Position numbers and translations under genes: made by a program
The notes under the pieces: model-generated
What the model saw: the letters and a program-made list of their open reading frames with translations, nothing else
Databases searched by the model: none
What the model was told of the DNA's origin: nothing
Assembly (NCBI GenBank): GCA_007280915.1
Contig: QYQL01000038.1
Span: forward strand, 1-48,357
Reading direction: 5' to 3'
Source: Verrucomicrobiaceae bacterium
GTDB lineage: Bacteria; Verrucomicrobiota; Verrucomicrobiia; Chthoniobacterales; Terrimicrobiaceae
Length of the DNA stretch: 48,357 nt
In this document: in pieces, positions 33,798 to 41,059 of the stretch
Layout: each line of letters opens with the position of its first letter
How positions within the stretch are numbered: the first letter of the stretch is position 1

Positions 33798-35249
33798 TCA
33801 CATCATGCTCGCACCCATTTCTGCAAGTTGGCTGCGCTCGCCCTTGGTGAGCGAGACGTGCGCGGTGATCCGCTGGCCGCGGAGGCGGTTGCGCGCGTAA
33901 ACGAGGCCGTTCGACCGGCTGTCCACATACGGGTTGTCGATTTGTGCGGGGTCGCCGACCATCACGAGCTTCGAGCCTTTCGACATGCGGGTCACCACGG
34001 TTTTGGCCTCGAGCGGCGTGAGCTGCTGGGCCTCGTCGAGGACGAAGAACCGGTTCGGAATCGAACGCCCGCGGATATAGCAGAGGGCCTCGATCTCAAG
34101 CAGTCCGCGCTCGATGAGCTGCTCATACGGCTTCACGACCGGATGGGAAACCGGGCCGGGCGCATGAGGATGCGGCTCGTGATGGTGATGGTCGCCCTGC
34201 TTTTTCCTCTCCGACGCGGGGCGGGGCTTGCCCTCGGGACGGGGCGGGTGCAGCGGCAGCAGAACCTCGAACGCATCGTAGATCGACTGCAGCCAAGGAT
34301 GCATTTTTTCGTTGAGAGTCCCGGGAAGAAATCCGAGCGTGTCTCCCATCGCAACGACCGGACGGCTCACCGTCATCCCGTTGAAATCCTTTTGCGCGGT
34401 CAGGAAAAGCCCCGCCGCCACCGCCATGAGAGTCTTTCCGGTCCCCGCCTGCCCGTAGCAGGTGATGAGCGAAATCTCCGGGTCGAGCAAGGCGTCCAGA
34501 AAACATTGCTGGCCGGGATTTGCAGGCCTCATTTCGATTCCCTTCGGCATCTGCATCGTCTGCGGGATGTTCAGCCGCACGATCCGGCCGTCCCCGATAT
34601 GGCGGCCCGGAAGCAACTTGCCCTCGCCTGCCACAAGCAGAACATACTCGTTGATCTCCAGACGTCCGGTCCGGGCTGGCTCGAATTCGATCGACCGCGC
34701 GCTGCCGAACCTCTGGAGTTCATGTGCCTCGACCGGAATGGATCGGATCTCGTAGCCCTCGGCGTCCTTCACCGCCACCTTGTCGTTCAGGTAATCCTGG
34801 CATGTGAGCCCGATCGCCATCGCCTTCAACTGCATGTTGAGGTCCTTGGTCACCAGAATCGTCGGGCTTTTCTCGTCTTCCTTCAACGCGAGGCAGGCGC
34901 CAATGATCCGGTGATCGGCACGATCCTGATCGGGAAAGATTTTATGAAACCGCCGCATGGTCGCGCACGGCCGGGCCGAATCGATGGAATCGTTGATGAG
35001 GATTCGGACCGATCCGCCGCCCGAAGTTTTCGCACCCTTGGTCACGCTTTTTGAATCATGCCCGAAGACCTGGGTGAGAAACCGGTGCACCGTCCGCGCG
35101 TTCGCCCCGCGTTCGGTCTGTTCGTTCTTGAAACGGTCCAGCTCGGATAGCACCTCGACCGGAATGTAAACATGGTTGTTCTCAAACCGGTTCAGGCAAT
35201 GCGGGTCATGCAGGAGGACATTCGTGTCCAACACGAAGTTTTTCACCAT
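33798..35249 (-). CDS. PIN-PhoH protein (PhoH2-type RNA helicase/nuclease)
   Basis: This PhoH2-type protein joins an N-terminal PIN RNase domain (VKNFVLDTNVLLHDP with the acidic residues, ILVTKDLNMQLKA) to a PhoH ATPase/helicase domain. The helicase has Walker A CYGQAGTGKTLMA, ADMGDTLGFLPG-type sequence AMGDTLGFLPGTLNEKMHPW, Walker B RFFVLDEAQQLTP and VMVGDPAQIDNPYVDSRSNG. PhoH2 proteins unwind and cleave RNA. I chose ATG 35249 because the PIN domain begins immediately; the frame extends to ATG 35339 with a non-conserved leader. A His-rich insertion (GDHHHHEPHPHAPGPVSH) interrupts the PhoH domain. Length from this start is 483 residues. Confidence 0.9.
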   Translation of the reverse strand: MVKNFVLDTNVLLHDPHCLNRFENNHVYIPVEVLSELDRFKNEQTERGANARTVHRFLTQVFGHDSKSVTKGAKTSGGGSVRILINDSIDSARPCATMRRFHKIFPDQDRADHRIIGACLALKEDEKSPTILVTKDLNMQLKAMAIGLTCQDYLNDKVAVKDAEGYEIRSIPVEAHELQRFGSARSIEFEPARTGRLEINEYVLLVAGEGKLLPGRHIGDGRIVRLNIPQTMQMPKGIEMRPANPGQQCFLDALLDPEISLITCYGQAGTGKTLMAVAAGLFLTAQKDFNGMTVSRPVVAMGDTLGFLPGTLNEKMHPWLQSIYDAFEVLLPLHPPRPEGKPRPASERKKQGDHHHHEPHPHAPGPVSHPVVKPYEQLIERGLLEIEALCYIRGRSIPNRFFVLDEAQQLTPLEAKTVVTRMSKGSKLVMVGDPAQIDNPYVDSRSNGLVYARNRLRGQRITAHVSLTKGERSQLAEMGASMM

Positions 35250-35714
35250 TCCTTCCGTGTCACTCCGCCGATCCCTCCCCTCAACGGGGAAAAACAGGCT
35301 CTGCTCCTCGGATGTCTCGATCGCGGTGGGTCTGTGCATGATGGTTCAGGGTCGCTGCAGTAAAAAAGAAGCCGGCGGGTTTGAGAGACGAAAGTCCACG
35401 TCTGAAATTCCACTGGAATAACCGACCCGGATCGAAGCGTTCTGGAAAGCAGAGCGTCTCAAGGAGGCTTCCTTATGCCAAAGAAGGAAGACCGGTTCAA
35501 TCAAAAAATTGTGTTGTTTTTGCGACAGGATCGCGAAATAACCACAATATATTGTGAGAGAGCTTGAAATGCATGGATTTCCATATCCCATCTGACCCTG
35601 CAATCCCGGGATCGAATCTGCAGGCGGATTTCATTCCGTGACATACATCAAAAAAACAAAACTTTCTTATCGCGAGCCAAATCCTTTATCAGACAAGCTT
35701 ATATACCAAACCAC
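35250..35714. other. 465-bp intergenic region before the nuo operon
   Basis: This is the only gap over 300 bp in the window and it is AT-richer than its flanks. It contains a 30-codon small ORF at 35475 with a strong ribosome site, described separately. The last 80 bases before nuoB are A/T-rich with a TATATA at 35700, only 9 nt before the nuoB ATG, and no convincing -35 box. nuoB has no Shine-Dalgarno, so it may be translated from a leaderless or very short leader. I see no tRNA, CRISPR or mobile element here. Confidence 0.6.
35475..35567 (+). CDS. Candidate 30-residue small protein upstream of nuoB
   Basis: An ATG with AAGGAGG at a 7-nt gap, one of the strongest ribosome sites in the window, opens a 30-codon frame ending in TGA. 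The product begins MPKKEDRFNQKIVLF and ends YCERA; it is basic, hydrophilic and has no obvious membrane segment. AAGGA and TCCTT around the site can pair (loop GGCT), so translation could be controlled. I recognise no family. It could be a real small protein, a leader peptide for the nuo operon, or the remnant of a decayed gene. Confidence 0.35.
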   Translation: MPKKEDRFNQKIVLFLRQDREITTIYCERA

Positions 35715-36335
35715 ATGTTGGATGAAGACCTTAGATCAGATTTGCAGAAGCGCGGCATCTTTGTCGCGTCGTTTGAGGATCTGTATAACTGGGGGAGGAA
35801 GAGTTCGCTGTGGCCGCTTCAGTTCGGGCTGGCCTGTTGCGCGATCGAGATGATCGCGACGGCGGCGGCGCGTTTTGACATGGCGCGTTTCGGGGCGGAG
35901 GTGTTCCGCCCGTCCCCGCGTCAGGCCGACCTGATGATCATTGCAGGCACGGTGACCAAAAAAATGGCACCGCTTGTTGTCCGTCTTTACAATCAAATGG
36001 CCGAGCCGAAATACGTGATCGCGATGGGGGCCTGCGCGATTTCCGGCGGACCGTTCAAGGAGGGCTACAATGTTCTGAAGGGAATCGACCGGTATATCCC
36101 GGTGGATGTCGCGATTCCCGGGTGCCCACCGCGTCCCGAGGCGCTTCTTGAGGGGCTCATCAAGCTTCAGAAAAAAATCGAGGGCCAGCGTCTGTTCGGG
36201 CCGAACCGGGCAAGGCATGCGGATACACGAGATGCGGCGGACTATCCGGTTCCCTCCTATGGCGCGCACGATCTTGAGCCCCCGATGAACCCCGCTGTAT
36301 TCAAACCTGAACCCTCAAGGAGGGAAGCGGAATGA
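35715..36335 (+). CDS. nuoB: NADH-quinone oxidoreductase subunit B
   Basis: NuoB (PSST) holds the terminal N2 [4Fe-4S] cluster that reduces quinone at the membrane junction of complex I. The 206-residue protein has the cluster cysteines in [22 protein letters not shown] and [15 protein letters not shown], plus [19 protein letters not shown]. It is the first gene of the operon. There is no Shine-Dalgarno before ATG 35715. A C-terminal extension after KIEGQRLFG (about 50 residues) is longer than in many NuoB. It overlaps nuoC by 4 nt. Confidence 0.95.
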   Translation: MLDEDLRSDLQKRGIFVASFEDLYNWGRKSSLWPLQFGLACCAIEMIATAAARFDMARFGAEVFRPSPRQADLMIIAGTVTKKMAPLVVRLYNQMAEPKYVIAMGACAISGGPFKEGYNVLKGIDRYIPVDVAIPGCPPRPEALLEGLIKLQKKIEGQRLFGPNRARHADTRDAADYPVPSYGAHDLEPPMNPAVFKPEPSRREAE

Positions 36336-36943
36336 ACGACGTCCTCGAGGCAATCCGGACCGCGCTCCCTCAGGCGATCGTCGAACTCGTCAACAACCCG
36401 GGGCCGAGCGCACAGCACTCGCTTCTTGTGGGCCGCAAGGATGCCCGAGCGGTGGCGGAGTTCCTGAGGGATTCCCTTGGTTTCGATTTTTGCTCGAACG
36501 TCAGCGGGGTGGACTGGCCGCCGCGGAAGGTGAAAGAAACCGTCTTGAACACGGAGATGGTGGACGGCGTTGAGAAGGAGATAAAAACGACGGTCGAGAG
36601 GGACGTGCCCGGTTATCTCGAGGCCGTTTACCACTTGTATTCGATTCGCAACAAGACCGGTCCAGTGACCCTTCGCGTGCGAACCGGCGACCGGGATGCC
36701 GATGTATCCGTGCACTCGCTCACACCTGTATGGAAGAGCGCGGACTTTCAGGAACGCGAGGCATTCGACCTTTTCGGAATCCGGTTCGACGGACACCCCG
36801 ACCTCCGCAGGATCCTGATGTGGGAAGAGTTTGCGGATCACCCGATGCGTAAGGACTACATGGCTCCGGACGACTTTGAATACGAGCCGACCCCGCACGA
36901 CAAAATCCTTGCGAAGGTCAAAGCGCGAACGGAGGCTGCATGA
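36332..36943 (+). CDS. nuoC: NADH-quinone oxidoreductase subunit C
   Basis: NuoC (30 kDa) is a structural peripheral-arm subunit contacting NuoB, NuoD and NuoI. The 203-residue sequence ends in the signature [20 protein letters not shown], then [20 protein letters not shown] and [12 protein letters not shown]. It carries an acidic/basic insert around [18 protein letters not shown]. The start ATG overlaps the nuoB stop (ATGA) and is preceded by AAGGAGGGAAGCGGA, a good ribosome site. The stop overlaps nuoD in the same way. Confidence 0.93.
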   Translation: MNDVLEAIRTALPQAIVELVNNPGPSAQHSLLVGRKDARAVAEFLRDSLGFDFCSNVSGVDWPPRKVKETVLNTEMVDGVEKEIKTTVERDVPGYLEAVYHLYSIRNKTGPVTLRVRTGDRDADVSVHSLTPVWKSADFQEREAFDLFGIRFDGHPDLRRILMWEEFADHPMRKDYMAPDDFEYEPTPHDKILAKVKARTEAA

Positions 36944-38064
36944 GTTTCCTGCCTTCACTCGAATCCCCGCAGACGATCGACGTCTCGCTCGGGCCGCAGC
37001 ATCCCTCGACGCACGGCGTCTTCCGCATGAACGTCACTCTCGACGGCGAGACGGTGACCCGGCTCCAGCCGGTTTTTGGATACCTCCACAGGAACCACGA
37101 GAAGATCGCCGAGGGCAACTCGTGGCTCGCGGCGATGCCCTACACCGACCGGCTCGACTACATCTGCCCGCTCACCAACAACTGGGCGTATGCACTCGCG
37201 GTCGAAAAGCTTGCCGGCATCGAGGTCGCCGAGCGCGCAGAATTTATCCGGGTCATCACCGCCGAGCTCACCCGCCTGCAGAACCACGTCGCTTTTTTGG
37301 GCTTCGTCCTCGGCGACATGGGAGCCTGGGGGACGGCGCTCATGTATGCGTTCCGCGAACGCGAAAAGATTCTCGACCTCTTTGAATCGCTCACCGGCGC
37401 GCGGATGATGTGCAACTACATGCGCTTCGGCGGATGCCGCTGCGATCTCCCGCCGGGCTGGCTCGATACCACCCGCAAACTCGTGGACGGGTTTCCAAAA
37501 TTTCTCGACGAGATGGAGGCGCTTCTCACCGGCAACGAAATCCTTCTCGCCCGTCTGCAGGGGGTCGCCCCGATGACGGCTGACCGCGCCATCAACGGCG
37601 GCATGTCGGGACCGGTCCTCCGCGCCGCGGGCGTGGATTACGACATCCGCAAGGTGGACAACTACGGGATCTACAACCGTTTCAAATTCCGCGTCCCGCG
37701 CGGGACAGTCGGCGATTGCTACGACCGGTTCATGATCCGCGTCCTCGAAGCCCGCGAATCGGTCGGAATCCTCAAACAGGCAATCGCCGTAATCCCGGAG
37801 GGGCCGGTCGTCAACCCGAAAGCCAAGCAGCGCGGGTTCCGGCCGCCGGCCGGCGAGGCATACGGACGCATCGAGGGCCCAAAGGGGGAACTCGGGTTTT
37901 ACCTCATCGCCGACGGCAGCGACAAACCCTACCGGTTCCGCATCCGCCCGCCCAGCCTCATCAACCTGACCCTGCTCGAAGAACTCTGCGTCGGCACAAA
38001 AATCGCCGACGTCATGGTCATCCTCGGCTCGATCGACATCGTCTTGGGGGAAGTGGATCGATGA
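36940..38064 (+). CDS. nuoD: NADH-quinone oxidoreductase subunit D
   Basis: NuoD (49 kDa) forms the quinone-binding cavity with NuoB and transfers conformational energy to the membrane arm. Hallmarks visible: SLGPQHPSTHGVFRM (the HPSTHG motif), ETVTRLQPVFGYLHRNHEKI, NNWAYALAVEKLAGIE, and the C-terminal LRIRPPSLINL-type PYRFRIRPPSLINLTLLEEL followed by DVMVILGSIDIVLGEVDR, complete to the end. It is 374 residues, somewhat short compared with about 400 in many bacteria. A palindromic repeat starts at the stop. Confidence 0.95.
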   Translation: MSFLPSLESPQTIDVSLGPQHPSTHGVFRMNVTLDGETVTRLQPVFGYLHRNHEKIAEGNSWLAAMPYTDRLDYICPLTNNWAYALAVEKLAGIEVAERAEFIRVITAELTRLQNHVAFLGFVLGDMGAWGTALMYAFREREKILDLFESLTGARMMCNYMRFGGCRCDLPPGWLDTTRKLVDGFPKFLDEMEALLTGNEILLARLQGVAPMTADRAINGGMSGPVLRAAGVDYDIRKVDNYGIYNRFKFRVPRGTVGDCYDRFMIRVLEARESVGILKQAIAVIPEGPVVNPKAKQRGFRPPAGEAYGRIEGPKGELGFYLIADGSDKPYRFRIRPPSLINLTLLEELCVGTKIADVMVILGSIDIVLGEVDR

Positions 38065-38173
38065 AGAAAATGCGGAATGTGGAATGCGGAATGCGGAAGT
38101 GGGGCGCACGCGCCCTTGAGCCGCTTCGCGGGGATTTCTGGACTTCATCCCTCATCCTTCGTCCTTCATCCTT
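38065..38173. repeat. Palindromic heptamer element between nuoD and nuoI
   Basis: The element runs from the nuoD stop to the nuoI ATG. Its left arm is a tandem heptamer (ATGCGGA, ATGTGGA, ATGCGGA, ATGCGGA). The core at 38101-38134 has two hairpins, GGGCGC/GCGCCC and CCGC/GCGG around TTC. The right arm is a different heptamer array (TTCATCC, CTCATCC, TTCGTCC, TTCATCC). The core is nearly the same as in the nuoK/nuoL element. Confidence 0.8.
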
Positions 38174-38785
38174 ATGATTTTCCCCGGCTCCGGCATTCTC
38201 AAAGGACTCGCGGTCACCGCGCGGAATTTCGCGGGGAGCTATGTCGAGAAGGACCGGCTCACGACGGAGCAATATCCGGAGGAGCGTCCGAAGCTCCCGG
38301 AGGCCGCGCGCAGCTTCCCGTTTCTCGTCTATGATGGCGACAATCCGGAAACCGGGATGCGCTGCGTCTCGTGCAAGATCTGCGAGAAGGAATGCCCGCC
38401 GCAGTGCATTTATATCATCCAGGACCGCGATGAGGCGGGGAAGGCGATCAAGCGCCCGAAGGTTTTCGACATCGATATCTCGGTCTGCATGAGCTGCCAG
38501 ATCTGCGTCGAGGTCTGCCCGTTCGAATCGATCCGCATGGACCAGGACTACGAACTCAGCTCGTTCGACCGGTTCGGATCGCTCATCCTCGACAAGCCGA
38601 AACTTCTGAAGTCGAACTCCTACTACCACAGCATCCATCCGACCGAAGCTGCCGAGACCGACGGCCGGATCGAGGCGGACCGCCTGAAAAAGGAGGCAGC
38701 CGCAGCAGCAAAAGCCGCCAAAGCAGCAGCCCCTTCAGTCGTATCAGCCTCTTCATCCTCGTCTCAACAGGAAGGCAAACCATGA
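38174..38785 (+). CDS. nuoI: NADH-quinone oxidoreductase subunit I
   Basis: NuoI (TYKY) carries the two [4Fe-4S] clusters N6a and N6b that relay electrons toward N2. The 203-residue protein has the two ferredoxin motifs, CVSCKICEKECPPQCIYI and CMSCQICVEVCPFESIRM, and DQDYELSSFDR. A C-terminal tail rich in Ala and Ser (about residues 172-200) follows, unlike most NuoI. There is no Shine-Dalgarno; the ATG directly abuts the palindromic element. The stop overlaps nuoH (ATGA). Confidence 0.92.
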   Translation: MIFPGSGILKGLAVTARNFAGSYVEKDRLTTEQYPEERPKLPEAARSFPFLVYDGDNPETGMRCVSCKICEKECPPQCIYIIQDRDEAGKAIKRPKVFDIDISVCMSCQICVEVCPFESIRMDQDYELSSFDRFGSLILDKPKLLKSNSYYHSIHPTEAAETDGRIEADRLKKEAAAAAKAAKAAAPSVVSASSSSSQQEGKP

Positions 38786-39975
38786 TCTCCTCCCTTGAGA
38801 GCGCCCCCATCGATGTTCTCCACTGGTTTCTCGGCCTGCTGGGCTCGTTCGGCGTCCCGGCCTGGATCCTCGCGATCATCTCGGCCTTGATCATCATCGG
38901 CACGATCATCGGCGTTTTTCTCAGCCTTTTCGCGCTCACCTCGGTGATGGAGCGCAAGATACTCGCCCGCGTGCAGAACCGCTACGGCCCGAACCGCGCC
39001 GGTCCGTTCGGCCTCTTCCAGCCGATCGCCGACGGAATCAAGATGATCACAAAGGAGGACCTCGTTCCCCGCACGGCGGACTGGATCGTCCATTTTCTCG
39101 CGCCGGTGGTCATGATGGTTCCTGCGCTCTTGGTGCTCGCGATCATCCCCTACGGCCGCGACATGGTGCCAGCCGAGCTCGACGCCGGGATTCTTTATTT
39201 CTTTGCCGTCGGCGCGGGGACCGAAGTCGCCGTCTTCATGGCCGGATGGGGAAGCAACAACAAGTATTCCGTGCTCGGCGCGATGCGAGCGATCGCCCAG
39301 ATGATCAGCTATGAGCTGCCACTCGTAATTTCCGCGATCGTTACCGCGATGATCTCGGGTTCGCTCTCGCCTTCGGCCATCGTTTCCGCGCAGGGCGGGT
39401 TTGCATTCGGATTCGTGCCGCAATGGTTCGCGCTCACCCCGTGGGGATTCACGGCCGGCCTCATCTTCTACATCTGCGCACTCGCCGAGTCGAACCGCAG
39501 TCCGTTCGACCTGCCGGAAGGCGAGTCTGAACTCGTCGCCGGCCACCTCACCGAATACTCCGGCTTCAAATACGCAACGTTCTTCATGGCGGAATACGTC
39601 GGAATGTTCGCGATCTGCGGGATGTTCGTGACGCTGTTCCTCGGCGGATGGCAGGCGCCTCTCCCGTTCCTGGATATTATTCCGTCCTGGTGCTGGTTCT
39701 TGGGAAAGGTCTGCTTCGTGGCGTTCACGATGATCTGGGTCCGCGCGACTCTGCCTCGGCTGAGGATCGACCACCTCCTTGCGTTCGCATGGAAATTCCT
39801 GCTCCCGATGAGCTTTGCCGCGTTCCTCTCCGCCGCCTGCTGGCACTACGCCGGACGCGGGCCGCTCGCCTGGATTCTTTCACTCGCCATCGTCGGGATC
39901 CCCTACCTCCTCCTCGGCAACGCCTTTACGAACCGCTTCTCCGTCAGCCGGCGGACCTACCTTTTTTCCGAATGA
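38782..39975 (+). CDS. nuoH: NADH-quinone oxidoreductase subunit H
   Basis: NuoH (ND1) connects the peripheral and membrane arms and lines the quinone tunnel. The 397-residue protein has about eight membrane segments. Recognisable regions are ALTSVMERKILARVQNRYGP followed by NRAGPFGLFQPIADGIKM, the acidic loop ALAESNRSPFDLPEGESELV, and VTEYSGFKY-type sequence HLTEYSGFKYATFFMAEYVG. It is longer than E. coli NuoH (about 325 residues), with extra material mainly at the N-terminus and after PLPFLDIIPSW. It is followed by a triple-hairpin repeat. Confidence 0.95.
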   Translation: MISSLESAPIDVLHWFLGLLGSFGVPAWILAIISALIIIGTIIGVFLSLFALTSVMERKILARVQNRYGPNRAGPFGLFQPIADGIKMITKEDLVPRTADWIVHFLAPVVMMVPALLVLAIIPYGRDMVPAELDAGILYFFAVGAGTEVAVFMAGWGSNNKYSVLGAMRAIAQMISYELPLVISAIVTAMISGSLSPSAIVSAQGGFAFGFVPQWFALTPWGFTAGLIFYICALAESNRSPFDLPEGESELVAGHLTEYSGFKYATFFMAEYVGMFAICGMFVTLFLGGWQAPLPFLDIIPSWCWFLGKVCFVAFTMIWVRATLPRLRIDHLLAFAWKFLLPMSFAAFLSAACWHYAGRGPLAWILSLAIVGIPYLLLGNAFTNRFSVSRRTYLFSE

Positions 39976-40002
39976 TGACACGCGTTCACACAGGGAAGCG
40001 AC

Positions 40003-40060
40003 GGACGCCTGCGGCGAGGCGTCCCTACCAGACCGGTAGGGCGGGTTCGCCGAACCCGCC
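40003..40060. repeat. Triple-hairpin repeat between nuoH and nuoJ
   Basis: Three consecutive perfect stems fill this gap. GGACGCCT pairs with AGGCGTCC (40003-40024), CCCTACC with GGTAGGG (40023-40041), and GGCGGGTT with AACCCGCC (40040-40060). Loops are 5-6 nt. It is of a different sequence type from the heptamer elements but shares a GGCGTCCC-type string with the element inside nuoL. Confidence 0.8.
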
Positions 40061-40093
40061 GACTTGTTCCACGAAAGGGATACGGTGTTTCTT

Positions 40094-40642
40094 ATGGTGA
40101 CGGATTTCCTGAAAACCTGCTGCGCCGATCCGATGAAGCTCATCGGGGAGTGGTTCGTGATCCTGCCCGCACTGGTCCTGCTGCTCGCCGCCGCCGCGGC
40201 GGTCGTCATGCGGAACCTGATCCATGCGGCCCTGCTTCTCACGCTGAGCTTCATCGCACTCGGGATCGTGTTCATCGCACTCGGTGCGGAGTTTGTCGGA
40301 TTCGTCCAGCTTCTTGTCTATGTCGGAGCGGTTGCGATGGTCATCGTTTTCTCGATCCTCCTCACGAAACCCGATCAGCTGACAAAATCCCGGAACCTGC
40401 TTTCCGGGTTCGCCCCCGCCGCAGGTGTGGCCGTCGCGTTCACCGCGCTGGCTGCATTGCTTGGCTTCATCTTCTCAAGTCCGCTCGCTAAGAAGCCAAT
40501 GCCCGCGCCCGCATCGGCTCCGGTCGCCGCCATTGGCGAGGCGCTCATGGGCGACTATGTGATCGCGCTGATCGTGCTCGGCATTCTCCTCACCGCCGCC
40601 CTCGTCGGAGCCGCCGTCATCGCCATGGAGGACAAGCCATGA
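40094..40642 (+). CDS. nuoJ: NADH-quinone oxidoreductase subunit J
   Basis: NuoJ (ND6) is a five-helix membrane subunit; its third helix converts between pi and alpha forms during turnover. The 182-residue protein has AAAAAVVMRNLIHAALLLTL, SFIALGIVFIALGAEFVGFV and QLLVYVGAVAMVIVFSILLT, the typical NuoJ regions with the conserved VYVGA segment. The end (GDYVIALIVLGILLTAALVG) is the fifth helix. Start is ATG 40094, or GTG 40085, which has AAAGGGA at better spacing; the frame back to 40064 overlaps the repeat. It overlaps nuoK by 4 nt. Confidence 0.92.
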   Translation: MVTDFLKTCCADPMKLIGEWFVILPALVLLLAAAAAVVMRNLIHAALLLTLSFIALGIVFIALGAEFVGFVQLLVYVGAVAMVIVFSILLTKPDQLTKSRNLLSGFAPAAGVAVAFTALAALLGFIFSSPLAKKPMPAPASAPVAAIGEALMGDYVIALIVLGILLTAALVGAAVIAMEDKP

Positions 40643-40947
40643 CACTTCAAATCCTGCTCGCCATCTCTGCGATCCTCTTCGCATTCGGACTCGCCGCCGC
40701 GCTCTCGCGATCGAATGCCATCATGATCGTCATCGGCATCGAACTCATGCTCGGCGCGGCCAACCTGAACTTTATCGCCTTCTGGCGGTTTTCTGAAAAT
40801 CCGTCCGACCTGGCAGGCATCCTGTTCGTGATCTTCTCGATCGGCGTCGCCGCTGCCGAGGCTGCCGTCGGGCTCGCCATCATCATCCTCGTCCACCGCA
40901 GGATCAGAAGCGTCGAAGTCGATGACGCCTCAAATTTGAAAGGCTAA
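40639..40947 (+). CDS. nuoK: NADH-quinone oxidoreductase subunit K
   Basis: NuoK (ND4L) is a three-helix membrane subunit between NuoJ and NuoN, with two glutamates in the proton half-channel. The 102-residue protein has them in VIGIELMLGAANLNFIAF (helix 2) and GVAAAEAAVGLAIIILVHRR (helix 3). Length is exactly typical. It overlaps nuoJ (ATGA), and the heptamer-array element begins right after its stop. Confidence 0.95.
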   Translation: MTLQILLAISAILFAFGLAAALSRSNAIMIVIGIELMLGAANLNFIAFWRFSENPSDLAGILFVIFSIGVAAAEAAVGLAIIILVHRRIRSVEVDDASNLKG

Positions 40948-41059
40948 GACAAATGCGAAATTTGGAATTTGAAATGAGAAATTGGGGCGCAAGCGCCCTC
41001 ATCCCGCTTCGCGGGGCCATTTTAGCATTCCGCACTCCGCATTCCTCATTCCGCATTCG
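40948..41059. repeat. Palindromic heptamer element between nuoK and nuoL
   Basis: It fills the gap from the nuoK stop to the nuoL ATG. The left arm has AAATGCGAAATTTGGAATTT then GAAATGAGAAAT. The core at 40984-41017 (GGGCGC/GCGCCC and CCCGC/GCGGG hairpins) matches the nuoD/nuoI core at 28 of 34 positions by eye. The right arm is a clean heptamer array: GCATTCC, GCACTCC, GCATTCC, TCATTCC, GCATTCG. No Shine-Dalgarno remains for nuoL. Confidence 0.85.
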
